Shown here one piece after another: positions 18,944 through 27,925 of a stretch of 64,000 nucleotides of DNA. The DNA is taken from assembly GCF_024206475.1 (NCBI RefSeq), contig NZ_JAMBPR010000009.1, forward strand, positions 100,620-164,619, written 5' to 3'. The DNA is from Paraburkholderia sp. CNPSo 3274 (GTDB lineage: Bacteria > Pseudomonadota > Gammaproteobacteria > Burkholderiales > Burkholderiaceae). Position 1 is the first letter of the stretch. Each line of letters opens with the position of its first letter. The translations under genes were made by a program, and so were the position numbers. Under the pieces are notes generated by a model that saw only the letters and a program-made list of their open reading frames with translations, ran no database searches and was not told where the DNA came from.

Positions 18944-21220
18944 TCAAGCCGACTGTGCGGACGCGCCCGCGTTCACGAGCTGGCGGCCCACGGGCAAGTG
19001 GCGCAGACGCTTTCCGGTAGCCGCATAGATCGCATTCGCCACGGCCGGTATGACCGCCGAGGTCCCGGGCTCACCGATCCCGCCGGGCGCTTCGGCGCTC
19101 TTCACCAGATGCACTTCGATCACGGGCATCTGGTCGATGCGCATGATCCGGTAGTCGGTGAAGTTGGTTTGCGTGACGCGTCCGCGCTCGATCGTGATCT
19201 CGCCCCACAGCGCGGCCGTGATGCCGAATACGATGCCGCCCTGGATCTGTGCCTCGATGGTCTCGGGATTCACGGCCATGCCGCAATCCACGGCGCACAC
19301 CACGCGGTTCACGCGCACCTCGCCGTCGTCCACGGTGACGTCCGCGACCATGCTGAGGAAGCTGCCGAACGCGTGCATCACCGAAACGCCGCGCCCCTGG
19401 CCCTTCGGCATGGGCGGTCCCCAGTTCGCGGCGCGTGTGGCCACGTCGAGCACATTGAGCGCGCGCGGCGACTTGCCGAGCAGATTGCGGCGGTAGGTGA
19501 CCGGATCGGTCTTCGCGGCCACGGCCAGTTCGTCGACGAAGCTCTCCACCACGAAGTTGCCGCGCGTGGGCCCCACGCCGCGCCAGAAAGCGGTGGGCAC
19601 CGCATGCGGCTCCTGGCGCACGTATTCGATCAACTGGTTCGGCAGGTCGTAGGGCAGGTCGGCGGCGACTTCCACGGCGTCAGGGTCTACGCCGTGCTGG
19701 AACGCGGGGGGAGCAAAGCGCGCCATGATCGAGGAGCCCGCGATGCGGTGCTGCCAGGCTACGGGTTTCCCGTTCGCGTCGAGCCCGGCCGAAAGGCGGT
19801 CGTAGTAGTACGGCCGGTACATGTCGTGCTGAATGTCCTCCTCGCGCGTGTAGAACACCTTCACCGGCACCTTCAGCTGCTTGCCGATCTTGAGCGCCTG
19901 AGTGATGGCATCGACTTCGAGCCGCCGCCCGAAGCCGCCGCCAAGCAGGTGATTGTGCAGCGTGACCTGCTCGGGCTTCAGACCCGTGACGGCCACGGCC
20001 GCATCCACGGCGCGCGTGGGCACCTGGGTGCCCACCCAGATTTCGCAGCCGTCAGGCTGCACGTGGACCGTGCAGTTGATCGGCTCCATCGTTGCGTGCG
20101 CAAGGAACGGCTGCTGATAAACGGCGTCGATGCGCGTTTTTGCCGTGCCGAACCCCTGCTGCACGTCGCCATCCTTGCGGGCGACCGCGCCCTCGCGTTG
20201 CGAGGCGCTTGCGAGATCGGCGACGATCTGCTGCATCGAAACGTTCGCGCCCGCGCCTTCGTTCCACTCGACGACGAGCGCCGCAGCGGCCCGCTTCGCG
20301 GCCCACGTGTGCGCGCCGATCACGGCCACGGCGTTGTCGATCTTCACGACCTGCGTGACGCCGGGCACCTGCTTCGCGTGCGTGTCGTCGACCTTCGCGA
20401 GCGTGCCGCCGAACACAGGGCAGTTCACGATGGCGGCATAGACCATGTCCGGCAGACGCACGTCGAGGCCGAAGAGCGCCGAGCCGTCCACCTTCTCGGG
20501 CGAGTCGAGGCGCTTTGTGGGCTTGCCGACCAGCGTGAAGTCCTTCGGGTCCTTGAGCGCCACCTTTTGCGGTACAGGCAGGTGCGCGGCCGCATCGACG
20601 AGCTGGCCATAGGCGATGCGCCGGCCGCTCGCGTCGTGCAGCACCTCGCCGGCCCGGGCGTGGCAGGTGGCGGGATCGACTTGCCACTGTTGCGCCGCCG
20701 CCTGGATCAGAACGGTGCGCGCGGCGGCGCCCGCTTCGCGCATGGGCTGCCAGGCAAAGCGAATCGACGTCGAGCCGCCCGTGAGCTGACCGCCCAGCAG
20801 CGGGTCGGTGAAGAGCTTCTCGTTGGGCGGCGCGTGATCGATCGTGACGCTATCGAGCGGCACTTCGAGTTCTTCCGCGATCAGCATCGGAATCGAGGTG
20901 TACACGCCTTGTCCCATCTCCACCTTCGGGACGATGAGCGTGACCTTGCCCGAGCGGTCGATCTGCACGAACGCGTTCGGCTCGAACACGCCGTCTTGCG
21001 GGGCTTCGTTGCCATCGCCACCAACGACCGATTGACGCGTCTGGCTGTCGCCCTGTGCGCCGGCAGAAAAGCTGATGCCGAGCAGCAGCCCGCCGCCCGC
21101 CGCCGCGCCAAGTTTGAGAAAAGTGCGGCGGGAGAGTTGGCCGCTTGCGGCGGCTTGCTGAATGCGCTGCAGTTTGCGTTCTGGCGCGCCGTTTTGCGCA
21201 TCGAGGAGACCCTGTGACAT
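18944..21220 (-). CDS. Molybdopterin-binding aldehyde/isoquinoline oxidoreductase large subunit (IorB-like)
   Basis: A 758-aa xanthine dehydrogenase-family Mo subunit with a Tat signal (RRTFLKLG and a hydrophobic stretch to AGAQG, about residues 30-60), so it acts in the periplasm. Mo-cofactor blocks include VEMGQGVYTSIPML, LGGGFGRRLEVD and GIGEPGTSAVIPA, the last holding the catalytic Glu region. IorB-type and membrane-bound aldehyde dehydrogenases oxidise N-heterocycles or aldehydes; the cytochrome partner favours aldehyde or alcohol-type oxidation, but the substrate cannot be read. It starts one base past the stop of the 2Fe-2S subunit gene. Confidence 0.92.
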   Translation of the reverse strand: MSQGLLDAQNGAPERKLQRIQQAAASGQLSRRTFLKLGAAAGGGLLLGISFSAGAQGDSQTRQSVVGGDGNEAPQDGVFEPNAFVQIDRSGKVTLIVPKVEMGQGVYTSIPMLIAEELEVPLDSVTIDHAPPNEKLFTDPLLGGQLTGGSTSIRFAWQPMREAGAAARTVLIQAAAQQWQVDPATCHARAGEVLHDASGRRIAYGQLVDAAAHLPVPQKVALKDPKDFTLVGKPTKRLDSPEKVDGSALFGLDVRLPDMVYAAIVNCPVFGGTLAKVDDTHAKQVPGVTQVVKIDNAVAVIGAHTWAAKRAAAALVVEWNEGAGANVSMQQIVADLASASQREGAVARKDGDVQQGFGTAKTRIDAVYQQPFLAHATMEPINCTVHVQPDGCEIWVGTQVPTRAVDAAVAVTGLKPEQVTLHNHLLGGGFGRRLEVDAITQALKIGKQLKVPVKVFYTREEDIQHDMYRPYYYDRLSAGLDANGKPVAWQHRIAGSSIMARFAPPAFQHGVDPDAVEVAADLPYDLPNQLIEYVRQEPHAVPTAFWRGVGPTRGNFVVESFVDELAVAAKTDPVTYRRNLLGKSPRALNVLDVATRAANWGPPMPKGQGRGVSVMHAFGSFLSMVADVTVDDGEVRVNRVVCAVDCGMAVNPETIEAQIQGGIVFGITAALWGEITIERGRVTQTNFTDYRIMRIDQMPVIEVHLVKSAEAPGGIGEPGTSAVIPAVANAIYAATGKRLRHLPVGRQLVNAGASAQSA

Positions 21221-21221
21221 G

Positions 21222-21677
21222 TCAGGCCTCCTTCGCGGCTTGCTTGATGGCGGCGCGAATCCGCGCATAGGTGCCACAGCGGCAGATGTTGCCCGCCATG
21301 GCGGCGTCGATATCCGCGTCGCTCGGGTTCGGATTCGCGGCGACGAGCGCTGCCGCCGACATCACCTGCCCGGATTGACAGTAGCCGCACTGCACCACGT
21401 CGATCTCGCGCCAGGCCTTCTGCACCTTCTGTCCGGCGGGGGTTGCGCCGATGGCCTCGATGGTGGTGATCTTGCGGCCCGCAACGGCCGCGATGGGCAA
21501 CACGCACGAGCGCGCTGCCACGCCGTCGAGATGCACCGTGCATGCGCCGCACTGTGCAATGCCACAGCCGAACTTCGTGCCGGTGAGGCCGACGATGTCG
21601 CGCAGGACCCAGAGCAGCGGCATGTCGGGTGGCGCGTCGACCGTATGAGTTTCTCCGTTGATTGTTAGCGTCGTCAT
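21222..21677 (-). CDS. 2Fe-2S subunit of the molybdenum hydroxylase (IorA-like)
   Basis: A 151-aa protein with two 2Fe-2S clusters. The N-terminal plant-type ferredoxin cluster is in [18 protein letters not shown] with a further Cys in ARSC, and the C-terminal helical cluster is in CGYCQSGQV and GNICRCGTY. It starts the operon 2Fe-2S / Mo subunit / cytochrome c. No own Tat signal is seen; in this family the small subunit is carried out with the large one. Confidence 0.93.
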   Translation of the reverse strand: MTTLTINGETHTVDAPPDMPLLWVLRDIVGLTGTKFGCGIAQCGACTVHLDGVAARSCVLPIAAVAGRKITTIEAIGATPAGQKVQKAWREIDVVQCGYCQSGQVMSAAALVAANPNPSDADIDAAMAGNICRCGTYARIRAAIKQAAKEA

Positions 21678-22043
21678 GGAGCGGCTCTCCGAGAGTGGGG
21701 ATTTGTCGTTCTTGATCGTGCAATCGAAGTGTCCGCGCGCCGGCTGTTCCGCCTGGCTCGCCTAATGAGCGGGCTCAAGCGCAGGCCCGTGGGCTCGGCC
21801 TTTCGACAACCGCTCGAGTGTAGCGCGGCCCTTAAATATGTGCAGAAAACAGTCCGCGTGGTGGCTCGCAAACGAATAGTGGTCCGAGGGTAACGGGTAA
21901 CCCATTGATAATAAATGGGTTGTAAAAACGATGGTCGAGAGTCCTTATCACTACAGCTATGGGGTTCGCGTTTGCTCAACTGGCGTACCGCAGAGCGAAA
22001 CACTATGCTGAATTTCTTGACCACCCGAAGGCGTTTATCGACC
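21678..22043. other. Divergent regulatory region between iorAB-type operon and IclR gene
   Basis: About 330-366 bases, depending on the IclR start. It is AT-richer than its flanks between 21830 and 21960 and holds the inverted repeat listed separately. No further gene is visible. Confidence 0.5.
21899..21921. promoter_or_regulatory. Perfect inverted repeat, candidate IclR operator
   Basis: AACCCATT and AATGGGTT (8-bp arms) around GATAATA. It sits about 85-120 bp before the IclR coding region and about 220 bp before the divergent 2Fe-2S gene, so a regulator bound here could act on both. Confidence 0.55.
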
Positions 22044-23042
22044 ATGAGTTCGTCCACTTCCAAACGGCCTGGCCGTAGAACCGCGCAGATGCAAACGCCC
22101 ACTTCATCCGCTTCCGAAAGCCGCGCCGCGCGCTCTGGCGGCGTGCCGGGCAACGCGGGCGAGTCCGCCGCCGACGCGACGCATGGCGCGGTAAGGCCTC
22201 GCGCCCAGCGCACTGCCGAGCCGCTCCTGCCTGCGCCGCCCGACGACGAAACAACCGACCGCCAGTTCGCGATCAACCTGGCGCGCGGCCTGCAGGTGCT
22301 GCGCGCGTTCACGCCTGCCGAGCCGATGCTCGGCAACCGCGAACTGGCCGACCGCACGGGCCTGCCCAAGGCCACCATCTCGCGGCTCACCTACACGCTA
22401 ACCCTGCTCGGCTACCTGAACCGCAGCGAGAAGTACCAGCGCTACCGCCTCGGCGCGGGCGTGCTCACGCTCGGCTATCCGATGCTGGCGGCCATGCAGG
22501 TCCGGCAGATCGCGCGCCCGTACATGGAGAAGCTCGCGCGCGAGACGCGCTGCTCGGTGAACCTCGGCATGCGCGACCGGCTCAACGTGGTCTACGTCGA
22601 TACCTGCCGCCCGGGGCGCGACAACAGTGCTCAGCCCGACATCGGCAGCACGCGGCCGCTGCTGGCTACAGCGATTGGCCGGGCACTGCTGATCGGTGAG
22701 AGGGCGAAGGAGCGTCAGGCCGTGCTGAACCGGCTGCGCCTGAACGACCCCGAGCGCTACGCCGTCGACCAGCCGCAGTGGGAAGCCGACCGCGCGGCTT
22801 TCGCCGAGCGTGGCTTCACGTTGAGCCGCGGCGACTGGATCCGCGACATCCACGCCATCGCCGTGCCCATACACCAGCCGCCCGACGCGGAGCGCATCGC
22901 GCTGAACTGCACGGTGGTGAGCCGCCGTCTCGCCGACGACTGGATCGAGTGCACGGTCGCGCCGCTGCTGCTCGAAGCGGCGCTGCGCATCGAGCGCGCC
23001 TGTGGCGTGACGGATGCGAGCGCGGCGGCCGGCCCGCACTGA
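22044..23042 (+). CDS. IclR family transcriptional regulator
   Basis: About 332 aa from MSSSTSKRPGRRTAQ; an ATG 39 bp earlier is equally possible because neither has a strong ribosome site. The first 70-80 residues are low-complexity and probably disordered, unusual for the family (normally 250-280 aa). The winged helix follows (INLARGLQVLRAF, LPKATISRLTYTLTLLG), then the effector domain (RETRCSVNLGMRDRLNVVYV, LLATAIGRALLIGE). It is directly upstream of an acyl-CoA dehydrogenase with 39 bp between them and is the nearest regulator for the catabolic genes to the right. Confidence 0.88.
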   Translation: MSSSTSKRPGRRTAQMQTPTSSASESRAARSGGVPGNAGESAADATHGAVRPRAQRTAEPLLPAPPDDETTDRQFAINLARGLQVLRAFTPAEPMLGNRELADRTGLPKATISRLTYTLTLLGYLNRSEKYQRYRLGAGVLTLGYPMLAAMQVRQIARPYMEKLARETRCSVNLGMRDRLNVVYVDTCRPGRDNSAQPDIGSTRPLLATAIGRALLIGERAKERQAVLNRLRLNDPERYAVDQPQWEADRAAFAERGFTLSRGDWIRDIHAIAVPIHQPPDAERIALNCTVVSRRLADDWIECTVAPLLLEAALRIERACGVTDASAAAGPH

Positions 23043-23081
23043 CATCGACCGAACGAACCCAACGCCCAAACAGGAGATTCC

Positions 23082-24272
23082 ATGATTCGCGACGCCGCAC
23101 GCCTGAACAGCCTGCTCACGGAGCTCTATCGCTTCGTGCAGGACGAGTGCATTCCTCTCGAGGCCGAAATCGACCGTACCGACGTGCTGCCCGAAACGCT
23201 CGTTGCGCGCATGCGCGAACTGGGGCTCTTTGGTCATAGCATTGCGCAAGCATACGGCGGAGCGGGCCTCACGACCGAAGAACTCGCGTGCGTGAACATG
23301 GTGGTCTCGCAGGCCGCGCCGACCTTCCGGGCGCGTTTTGGCGGCAACACGGGCATCGGCTCCGAGGCGCTGATCGCCGACGGCACAGAAGAGCAGAAGC
23401 AGCGCTATCTGCGGCGTCTCGCGAGCGGTGAAATCACGGGCTGTTTCGCGCTGACCGAGCCTGATGCCGGCTCGGACGCCACCGCGCTCGCCACTACGGC
23501 GCGCCGCGAAGGTGACGGCTACGTGCTCGATGGCAGCAAGCGCTATATCACGAACGCGCCGATTGCCGACCTGTTCACCGTGTTCGCGCGCACGAATCCG
23601 GACGACCCAGGAGCCGGCGGAATCTCAGCATTCCTGATCGAACGCGGCACGCCGGGGCTCACGACTTCGGCTGGCTATCGCATGATGGGGCAGCGTGGTT
23701 CGCCTGTGGGCGAAGTGCATTTGCACAACTGCCGCGTGAGCGCATCGGCAGTGCTTGGCGGCGAGCCCGGGCGCGGATTCAAGAGCGCCATGCAGGCGCT
23801 CAACAAGCAGCGCATCAATCTGGCGGGGCTGTGCGTGGGGCCGGCGATACGCCTGCTCGACGAAATGCTGGCCTATGCGAAGGCGCGCGAACAGTTCGGC
23901 AAGCCGATCGCCGAATTCCAGCTCGTGCAGCAGTTCATCGCGCAAAGCAACACCGACATTCATGCGGCGCGCGCGCTCGTGCTTCAGACGGCCCGTGCGC
24001 GCGACCGCGGAGAGGACGTGACGATGTCCGCGTCGATGTGCAAGCTGTTTGCATCGGAAATGTGCGGGCGCGTGGCTGATCGAGCAGTGCAGGTCTATGG
24101 CGGCGGCGGTTTCATCGCCGACAACTCCGTCGAGCGTCTCTATCGCGATGTGCGTTTGTTCCGCCTTTACGAAGGCACGTCGCAGATTCACGAACTGAAC
24201 ATCGCGAAGCTCACGCTGCGCGCGCCGCTGCACGACGCGCGCTGTCACCAGATGCATCAGAGCGCAGAGTGA
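23082..24272 (+). CDS. Acyl-CoA dehydrogenase
   Basis: A 396-aa FAD enzyme that introduces an alpha-beta double bond into an acyl-CoA. The three ACAD domains are complete: N-terminal helices, the beta domain with CFALTEPDAGSDATAL (FAD contact), and the C-terminal helices with the catalytic Glu position in RLYEGTSQIHELN. CAGGAG lies upstream of the ATG. It follows the IclR gene and precedes a dead nitronate monooxygenase. Confidence 0.92.
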   Translation: MIRDAARLNSLLTELYRFVQDECIPLEAEIDRTDVLPETLVARMRELGLFGHSIAQAYGGAGLTTEELACVNMVVSQAAPTFRARFGGNTGIGSEALIADGTEEQKQRYLRRLASGEITGCFALTEPDAGSDATALATTARREGDGYVLDGSKRYITNAPIADLFTVFARTNPDDPGAGGISAFLIERGTPGLTTSAGYRMMGQRGSPVGEVHLHNCRVSASAVLGGEPGRGFKSAMQALNKQRINLAGLCVGPAIRLLDEMLAYAKAREQFGKPIAEFQLVQQFIAQSNTDIHAARALVLQTARARDRGEDVTMSASMCKLFASEMCGRVADRAVQVYGGGGFIADNSVERLYRDVRLFRLYEGTSQIHELNIAKLTLRAPLHDARCHQMHQSAE

Positions 24273-24311
24273 GCGCGGAGCGAACGCAGAAGCAACCACT
24301 GGAGATGCCTC

Positions 24312-24640
24312 ATGGTCCGACTCGGTCCCACCGCCATTTGCTGCGAGCCTCGGCGTGCGTTACCCGATCTTCGGCTTCTCGCATTCGCCCGCCGTGAGCG
24401 TCGCGCTCGCCGAGGCCGGCGGCCTAGGTGTGCTCGGGCTTGCGCGCGCGAGATCCCCGCAGACATCCCAGCGATCATCGCCGAGAGCGAAAAACGGCTA
24501 GCGGCCAAGCCTTTGGCATCGAACTGACGCTGCCCGCCGGCGTGCCGCAGCATGCCGGGATCAACAGCATGCGTGCGGCGTTGCCTCCGGGGCTCGTTGC
24601 GTTCGTCGAGGGATTGCGTGAGCGTTTTTTTAAGCGGGTT
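24312..24640 (+). pseudogene. Nitronate monooxygenase (2-nitropropane dioxygenase family) remnant
   Basis: No frame is open through the region, but family sequence can be read by switching frames. One frame gives SLGVRYPIFGFSHSPAVSVA and AEAGGLGVLG, the FMN-binding N-terminal block of the family. Another then gives EIPADIPAIIAESEKRLA, and after another shift PFGIELTLPAGVPQH and LPPGLVAFVEGLRERF. It stops there, about a third of the usual 320-370 aa. At least two frameshifts and a 3' truncation make it non-functional. It lies right after the acyl-CoA dehydrogenase, where an intact copy would have been part of the same operon. Confidence 0.78.
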
Positions 24641-24678
24641 ATCCCTTAGGCTCGCCTGCGGACCGCGCGAATATGTCG

Positions 24679-24750
24679 AATTTCGCAGGACACATCCGCT
24701 TATTTCGACGAAATCGGCGCCGCACTCGATCCATATAATCGAACCGCAAG
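24679..24750 (+). promoter_or_regulatory. Promoter with palindromic operator, copy 1 (MFS importer)
   Basis: GCAGGACACATCC is followed by the palindrome ATTTCG-A-CGAAAT (24702-24714), then 16 bases, then CCATATAATCG with a perfect -10 TATAAT at 24734-24739. The palindrome overlaps the expected -35 position. The same order and spacing recurs at 33.33-33.40 kb. Confidence 0.65.
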
Positions 24751-24984
24751 AGATTCGTGCAACGCATGGCGTTTAGAAAACGATCGTTCGAATCGATGCG
24801 AGAACAACGGCGCGTGAATCGACGGCGGAAAACACCGATAAAACCACCCAAAACGCGCCGCGCACAGCGAGACGCGCGTGAGGCGTGGAACAAAAACGGG
24901 CCAAAGCGCTCGTAGTCTCGCTGCGCATTGCCTGGTGCAAAAAGCGATGGGCGCACGGATATGACTCAATGGAGACAGAACAGT

Positions 24985-25071
24985 ATGAAGAGGATCGCTA
25001 GCGGCAATCAGCGTCTTTCCCGGTTGTGCATTGCGCGCTGCGCGGTATGCGTGATGGGAGGCACACGATGA
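24985..25071 (+). CDS. 28-aa leader ORF overlapping the MFS start
   Basis: ATG at 24985 after GGAGAC, with 28 sense codons (MKRIASGNQRLSRLCIARCA, then VCVMGGTR) and a TGA that overlaps the ATG of the MFS gene (ATGA). The peptide is basic and Cys-rich with no known motif. The overlap suggests translational coupling. The GGGAGG that serves the MFS start lies inside its last codons, so translation of the leader could open that site. It may be non-functional chance; the parallel arrangement at 33468 raises its interest. Confidence 0.4.
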   Translation: MKRIASGNQRLSRLCIARCAVCVMGGTR

Positions 25072-26456
25072 GCCAGACATTTGAAAGAGGACGCACTGTC
25101 GACGTCCAGGCGTTCATCGACGATCAGCGCTTTACGCTCTTCCACTGCATTTTATTCGTGCTGTGCTTTCTCACGATCGCACTTGATGGTCTCGACACGG
25201 GCGCGATGGGCCTTATCGCACCCACACTCGCGCAGGACTGGAACGTGCCGCGCGACTCGCTCGGCCCCGTCTTGAGCGCCACCCTCGTTGGCATTGGCGT
25301 GGGAGCGCTGCTGGTGAGTCCGCTCGCCGACCGCATCGGTCGCCGCAGCGTGTTGATCGGCTCGGTGGCGTTCTTCGGCGTATGGAGCACGGCAGCGGCT
25401 TTCGCCACTTCGATGGATGCGCTCACCGCCATGCGATTCCTCACCGGCATGGGCCTCGGCGCGGCCATTCCCAACACGGCGACACTGATGGCCGAGTTCG
25501 TGCCGGCGCGCATTCGCGGCTTGGCTGTCAATGGGATGCTCGTGGGCTTCGCGGCCGGCAACACCGTGGGCGGCGTGCTTTCCGGGTGGCTCATTCCCGC
25601 GTTCGGCTGGCGCAGCGTGTTGCTCGTGGGAGGGGCCGCGCCGCTCGTGCTCGCCTTCCTGCTGCTCGCCTTCCTGCCGGAATCGGTGAAATTCATGGTG
25701 TCGAGCGGCAAGCCCGCGGAACGCATCGCACGCGCGCTGCAGCGCCTCGCCCCCAACGCGCGCCTTGACGGGTGCGTGTTCGTTAGCGCGGCACACGCGC
25801 CTCGCGAACGCGCGAACCGATCGCCCGTGCTCGAACTGCTCTCCCGCAACTACCTGGTGGGCACGATCATGCTGTGGGTGGCGTATTTCATGTGCCTCGT
25901 GGTGCTATACCTGATCAACAACTGGATGCCGACGCTGCTTAAGGGCTCGGGCTTCTCGCTGCCGCAATACGCTGCAACGTCCGCGTATTTCCATCTCGGC
26001 GCGTGCGTGGGCATTCTCATGGCGGGCTGGCTGATGGACCGCATGAGCCCGGTGCGCGTGATCGCGCTGTTCTTTGCGCTCACTGCGCTCGTGGTGCTCA
26101 TCATTGGGCGTAACGTGGCGCACGACGCGGGCCTCACGGTACTGATCGTCGCCACGGGTCTCACGCTTTCGGGCGCGGCTTCTTCGATGTCCACACTCGC
26201 CACGCAGTTCTATCCCACCACGAGCCGCGTGACCGGCTGCGCGTGGATGCTGGCGATCGGGCGCCTTGGCGCCGTGGCGGGCACCTTCGGCGGCGCGTTC
26301 CTGCTCAGCCTGAACTGGGAGTTCTCGGCCATTTTCGGCCTGCTCGCGGTGCCTTCGCTGATCGCAGCCGGCGCGCTGCTCATGCTCGGGCGTCATGCGC
26401 CGGATCTGCGCAGTGCGGAGCGCATGACGGGGACCCCGGCGGCCTCGCAGCACTGA
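25068..26456 (+). CDS. MFS transporter, aromatic acid:H+ symporter type
   Basis: 462 aa with 12 membrane spans. The AAHS family signature is clear: the first span holds LDGLDTGAMGLIAPTLA with the conserved Asp residues, then SPLADRIGRRSVL in loop 2-3 and RIRGLAVNGMLVGFAAGN. Relatives import protocatechuate, 4-hydroxybenzoate, phenylpropionates and other carboxylates. GGGAGG precedes the ATG. It lies downstream of the palindrome promoter with a long leader (about 320 nt), and precedes a CoA transferase, consistent with import followed by CoA activation. Confidence 0.9.
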   Translation: MSQTFERGRTVDVQAFIDDQRFTLFHCILFVLCFLTIALDGLDTGAMGLIAPTLAQDWNVPRDSLGPVLSATLVGIGVGALLVSPLADRIGRRSVLIGSVAFFGVWSTAAAFATSMDALTAMRFLTGMGLGAAIPNTATLMAEFVPARIRGLAVNGMLVGFAAGNTVGGVLSGWLIPAFGWRSVLLVGGAAPLVLAFLLLAFLPESVKFMVSSGKPAERIARALQRLAPNARLDGCVFVSAAHAPRERANRSPVLELLSRNYLVGTIMLWVAYFMCLVVLYLINNWMPTLLKGSGFSLPQYAATSAYFHLGACVGILMAGWLMDRMSPVRVIALFFALTALVVLIIGRNVAHDAGLTVLIVATGLTLSGAASSMSTLATQFYPTTSRVTGCAWMLAIGRLGAVAGTFGGAFLLSLNWEFSAIFGLLAVPSLIAAGALLMLGRHAPDLRSAERMTGTPAASQH

Positions 26457-26570
26457 GCCGCGCCCGCACGCGCGGCACGTAGATCCACTCACTGAATGAA
26501 CGAACGGGCACACGGCGCGCCGCGTGCCGGGGCCCGCTTCGTCTCGCGCAACGCAATGAGGAACGATTCG

Positions 26571-27785
26571 ATGGCTCCAGAAAACAGGGCGCTGCCGCTT
26601 GCCGGCGTGCGCGTGCTCGATCTCTCGCGTGTGCTGGCCGGCCCGTGGTGCGCCATGGTGCTCGGCGACCTCGGCGCGGAGGTCATCAAGGTCGAGCATC
26701 CTGGTCGCGGCGACGATACGCGCGACTGGGGCTTGCGCATCGGCCGCACGGAAACAGCCTATTTCAATAGCGTGAACCGCAACAAGCGCTCGCTCACGCT
26801 CGATCTGCAAACACCTGAAGGGCAGCAGATTGCGCGCGATATTGCAAAGACTTCCGATGTCGTCATTCAGAATTTCAAATATGGCGGCGCGGAAAAACTC
26901 GGTCTGGGTTACGAGCAATTGAAGCGTGAAAACAGCAAGCTCGTCTATTGCTCGATTTCCGGTTACGACCGCGCCGGCCCCGAAGCCGAGCGCCCCGGCT
27001 ACGATCTGCTCGTGCAGGGCGAAGCCGGATTGATGGCGTTGAACGGCGAAGCCGAACGGCCGCCGCTCAAGTTCGGCATCGCGGCCGTCGATCTATTCAC
27101 TGGCATGTATTCCGCGCAGGCCATTCTCGCGGCGCTATACGAGCGCGAGCGCGGCGGCAGCGGGCGCCATATCGAAATGGCGCTGTTCGACTGCGGGCTT
27201 ATGATCACCGCCTATTACGGACTTGAAGCGCTCGTAGCAGGCGAGGACCCGCCGCGCTTTGGCAACGAGCATCCGTCCATCGTGCCCTATGGCGTCTTCG
27301 AAGCGGCCGACGGACCGCTCGTGGTGGCGGTAGGCAACAACGGCCAGTACGAGCGCTTTTGCCGTGAAGTGCTGCGGCGCCCCGAACTTGCCGATGACGC
27401 GCGCTTCAAGACCAATATCCTGCGCTCGCAGAACCGTGCGGCGCTGCTGCCGGAAATTCGCCGTGCAATTGCGAGTGAGAAGCGCGCCGCGCTGCTCGAA
27501 AGGCTCGCCCGCGCCGGCATTCCGTGCGGCGAAGTGGCGGGCCTGCGCGAAGCGCTGCTTTCGCCGCGCGCCACCGAGGCTGGACTCTTGACCACCCAGC
27601 CACATCCGCATACGGAATCGGGCACGACGCCCGTGCTCGCCCCGCCGTGGCGCTTCGATGGCGAGCGCATGCCCGTGCGCCGTGCGCCGCCGCAACTTGG
27701 CGAAGGCACGCGCGACGTGCTGCAAGGCGTGCTGGGCTTTAGCCCCGAGCGTATCGCCGACCTCGCCCGCCGGGGCGTGGTGTGA
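26571..27785 (+). CDS. CaiB/BaiF-type CoA transferase
   Basis: A 404-aa class III CoA transferase that moves CoA between carboxylic acids. Family blocks: LSRVLAGPWCAMVLGDLGAE, DVVIQNFKYGG, and RPGYDLLVQGEAGLM, where the Asp is the expected acyl carrier, then GRHIEMALFDC. MAPENRALP was taken as start because GAGGAA lies 7 nt upstream; longer in-frame starts exist. It follows the importer by about 115 bp and probably activates the imported acid. Confidence 0.9.
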   Translation: MAPENRALPLAGVRVLDLSRVLAGPWCAMVLGDLGAEVIKVEHPGRGDDTRDWGLRIGRTETAYFNSVNRNKRSLTLDLQTPEGQQIARDIAKTSDVVIQNFKYGGAEKLGLGYEQLKRENSKLVYCSISGYDRAGPEAERPGYDLLVQGEAGLMALNGEAERPPLKFGIAAVDLFTGMYSAQAILAALYERERGGSGRHIEMALFDCGLMITAYYGLEALVAGEDPPRFGNEHPSIVPYGVFEAADGPLVVAVGNNGQYERFCREVLRRPELADDARFKTNILRSQNRAALLPEIRRAIASEKRAALLERLARAGIPCGEVAGLREALLSPRATEAGLLTTQPHPHTESGTTPVLAPPWRFDGERMPVRRAPPQLGEGTRDVLQGVLGFSPERIADLARRGVV

Positions 27786-27925
27786 CCTGACACGGTGCGC
27801 TCCAGACACGGGAGCACGCCACACTCATTCGAAAATCGCGTGGAGGGATGCAGCCGCACATCAGTTCAATAGAAGATTCGGAGTACAAATAAATATACAT
27901 AACAGGATCGTGTTCTGGAGACGTC

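Noticed and set aside
18998..21217. 739-codon open frame on the + strand opposite the molybdopterin subunit gene
   Set aside because: It mirrors the real gene in a high-GC region; the translation is His/Arg/Asp-rich with no family motif, while the minus strand gives a complete Mo hydroxylase subunit with Tat signal.
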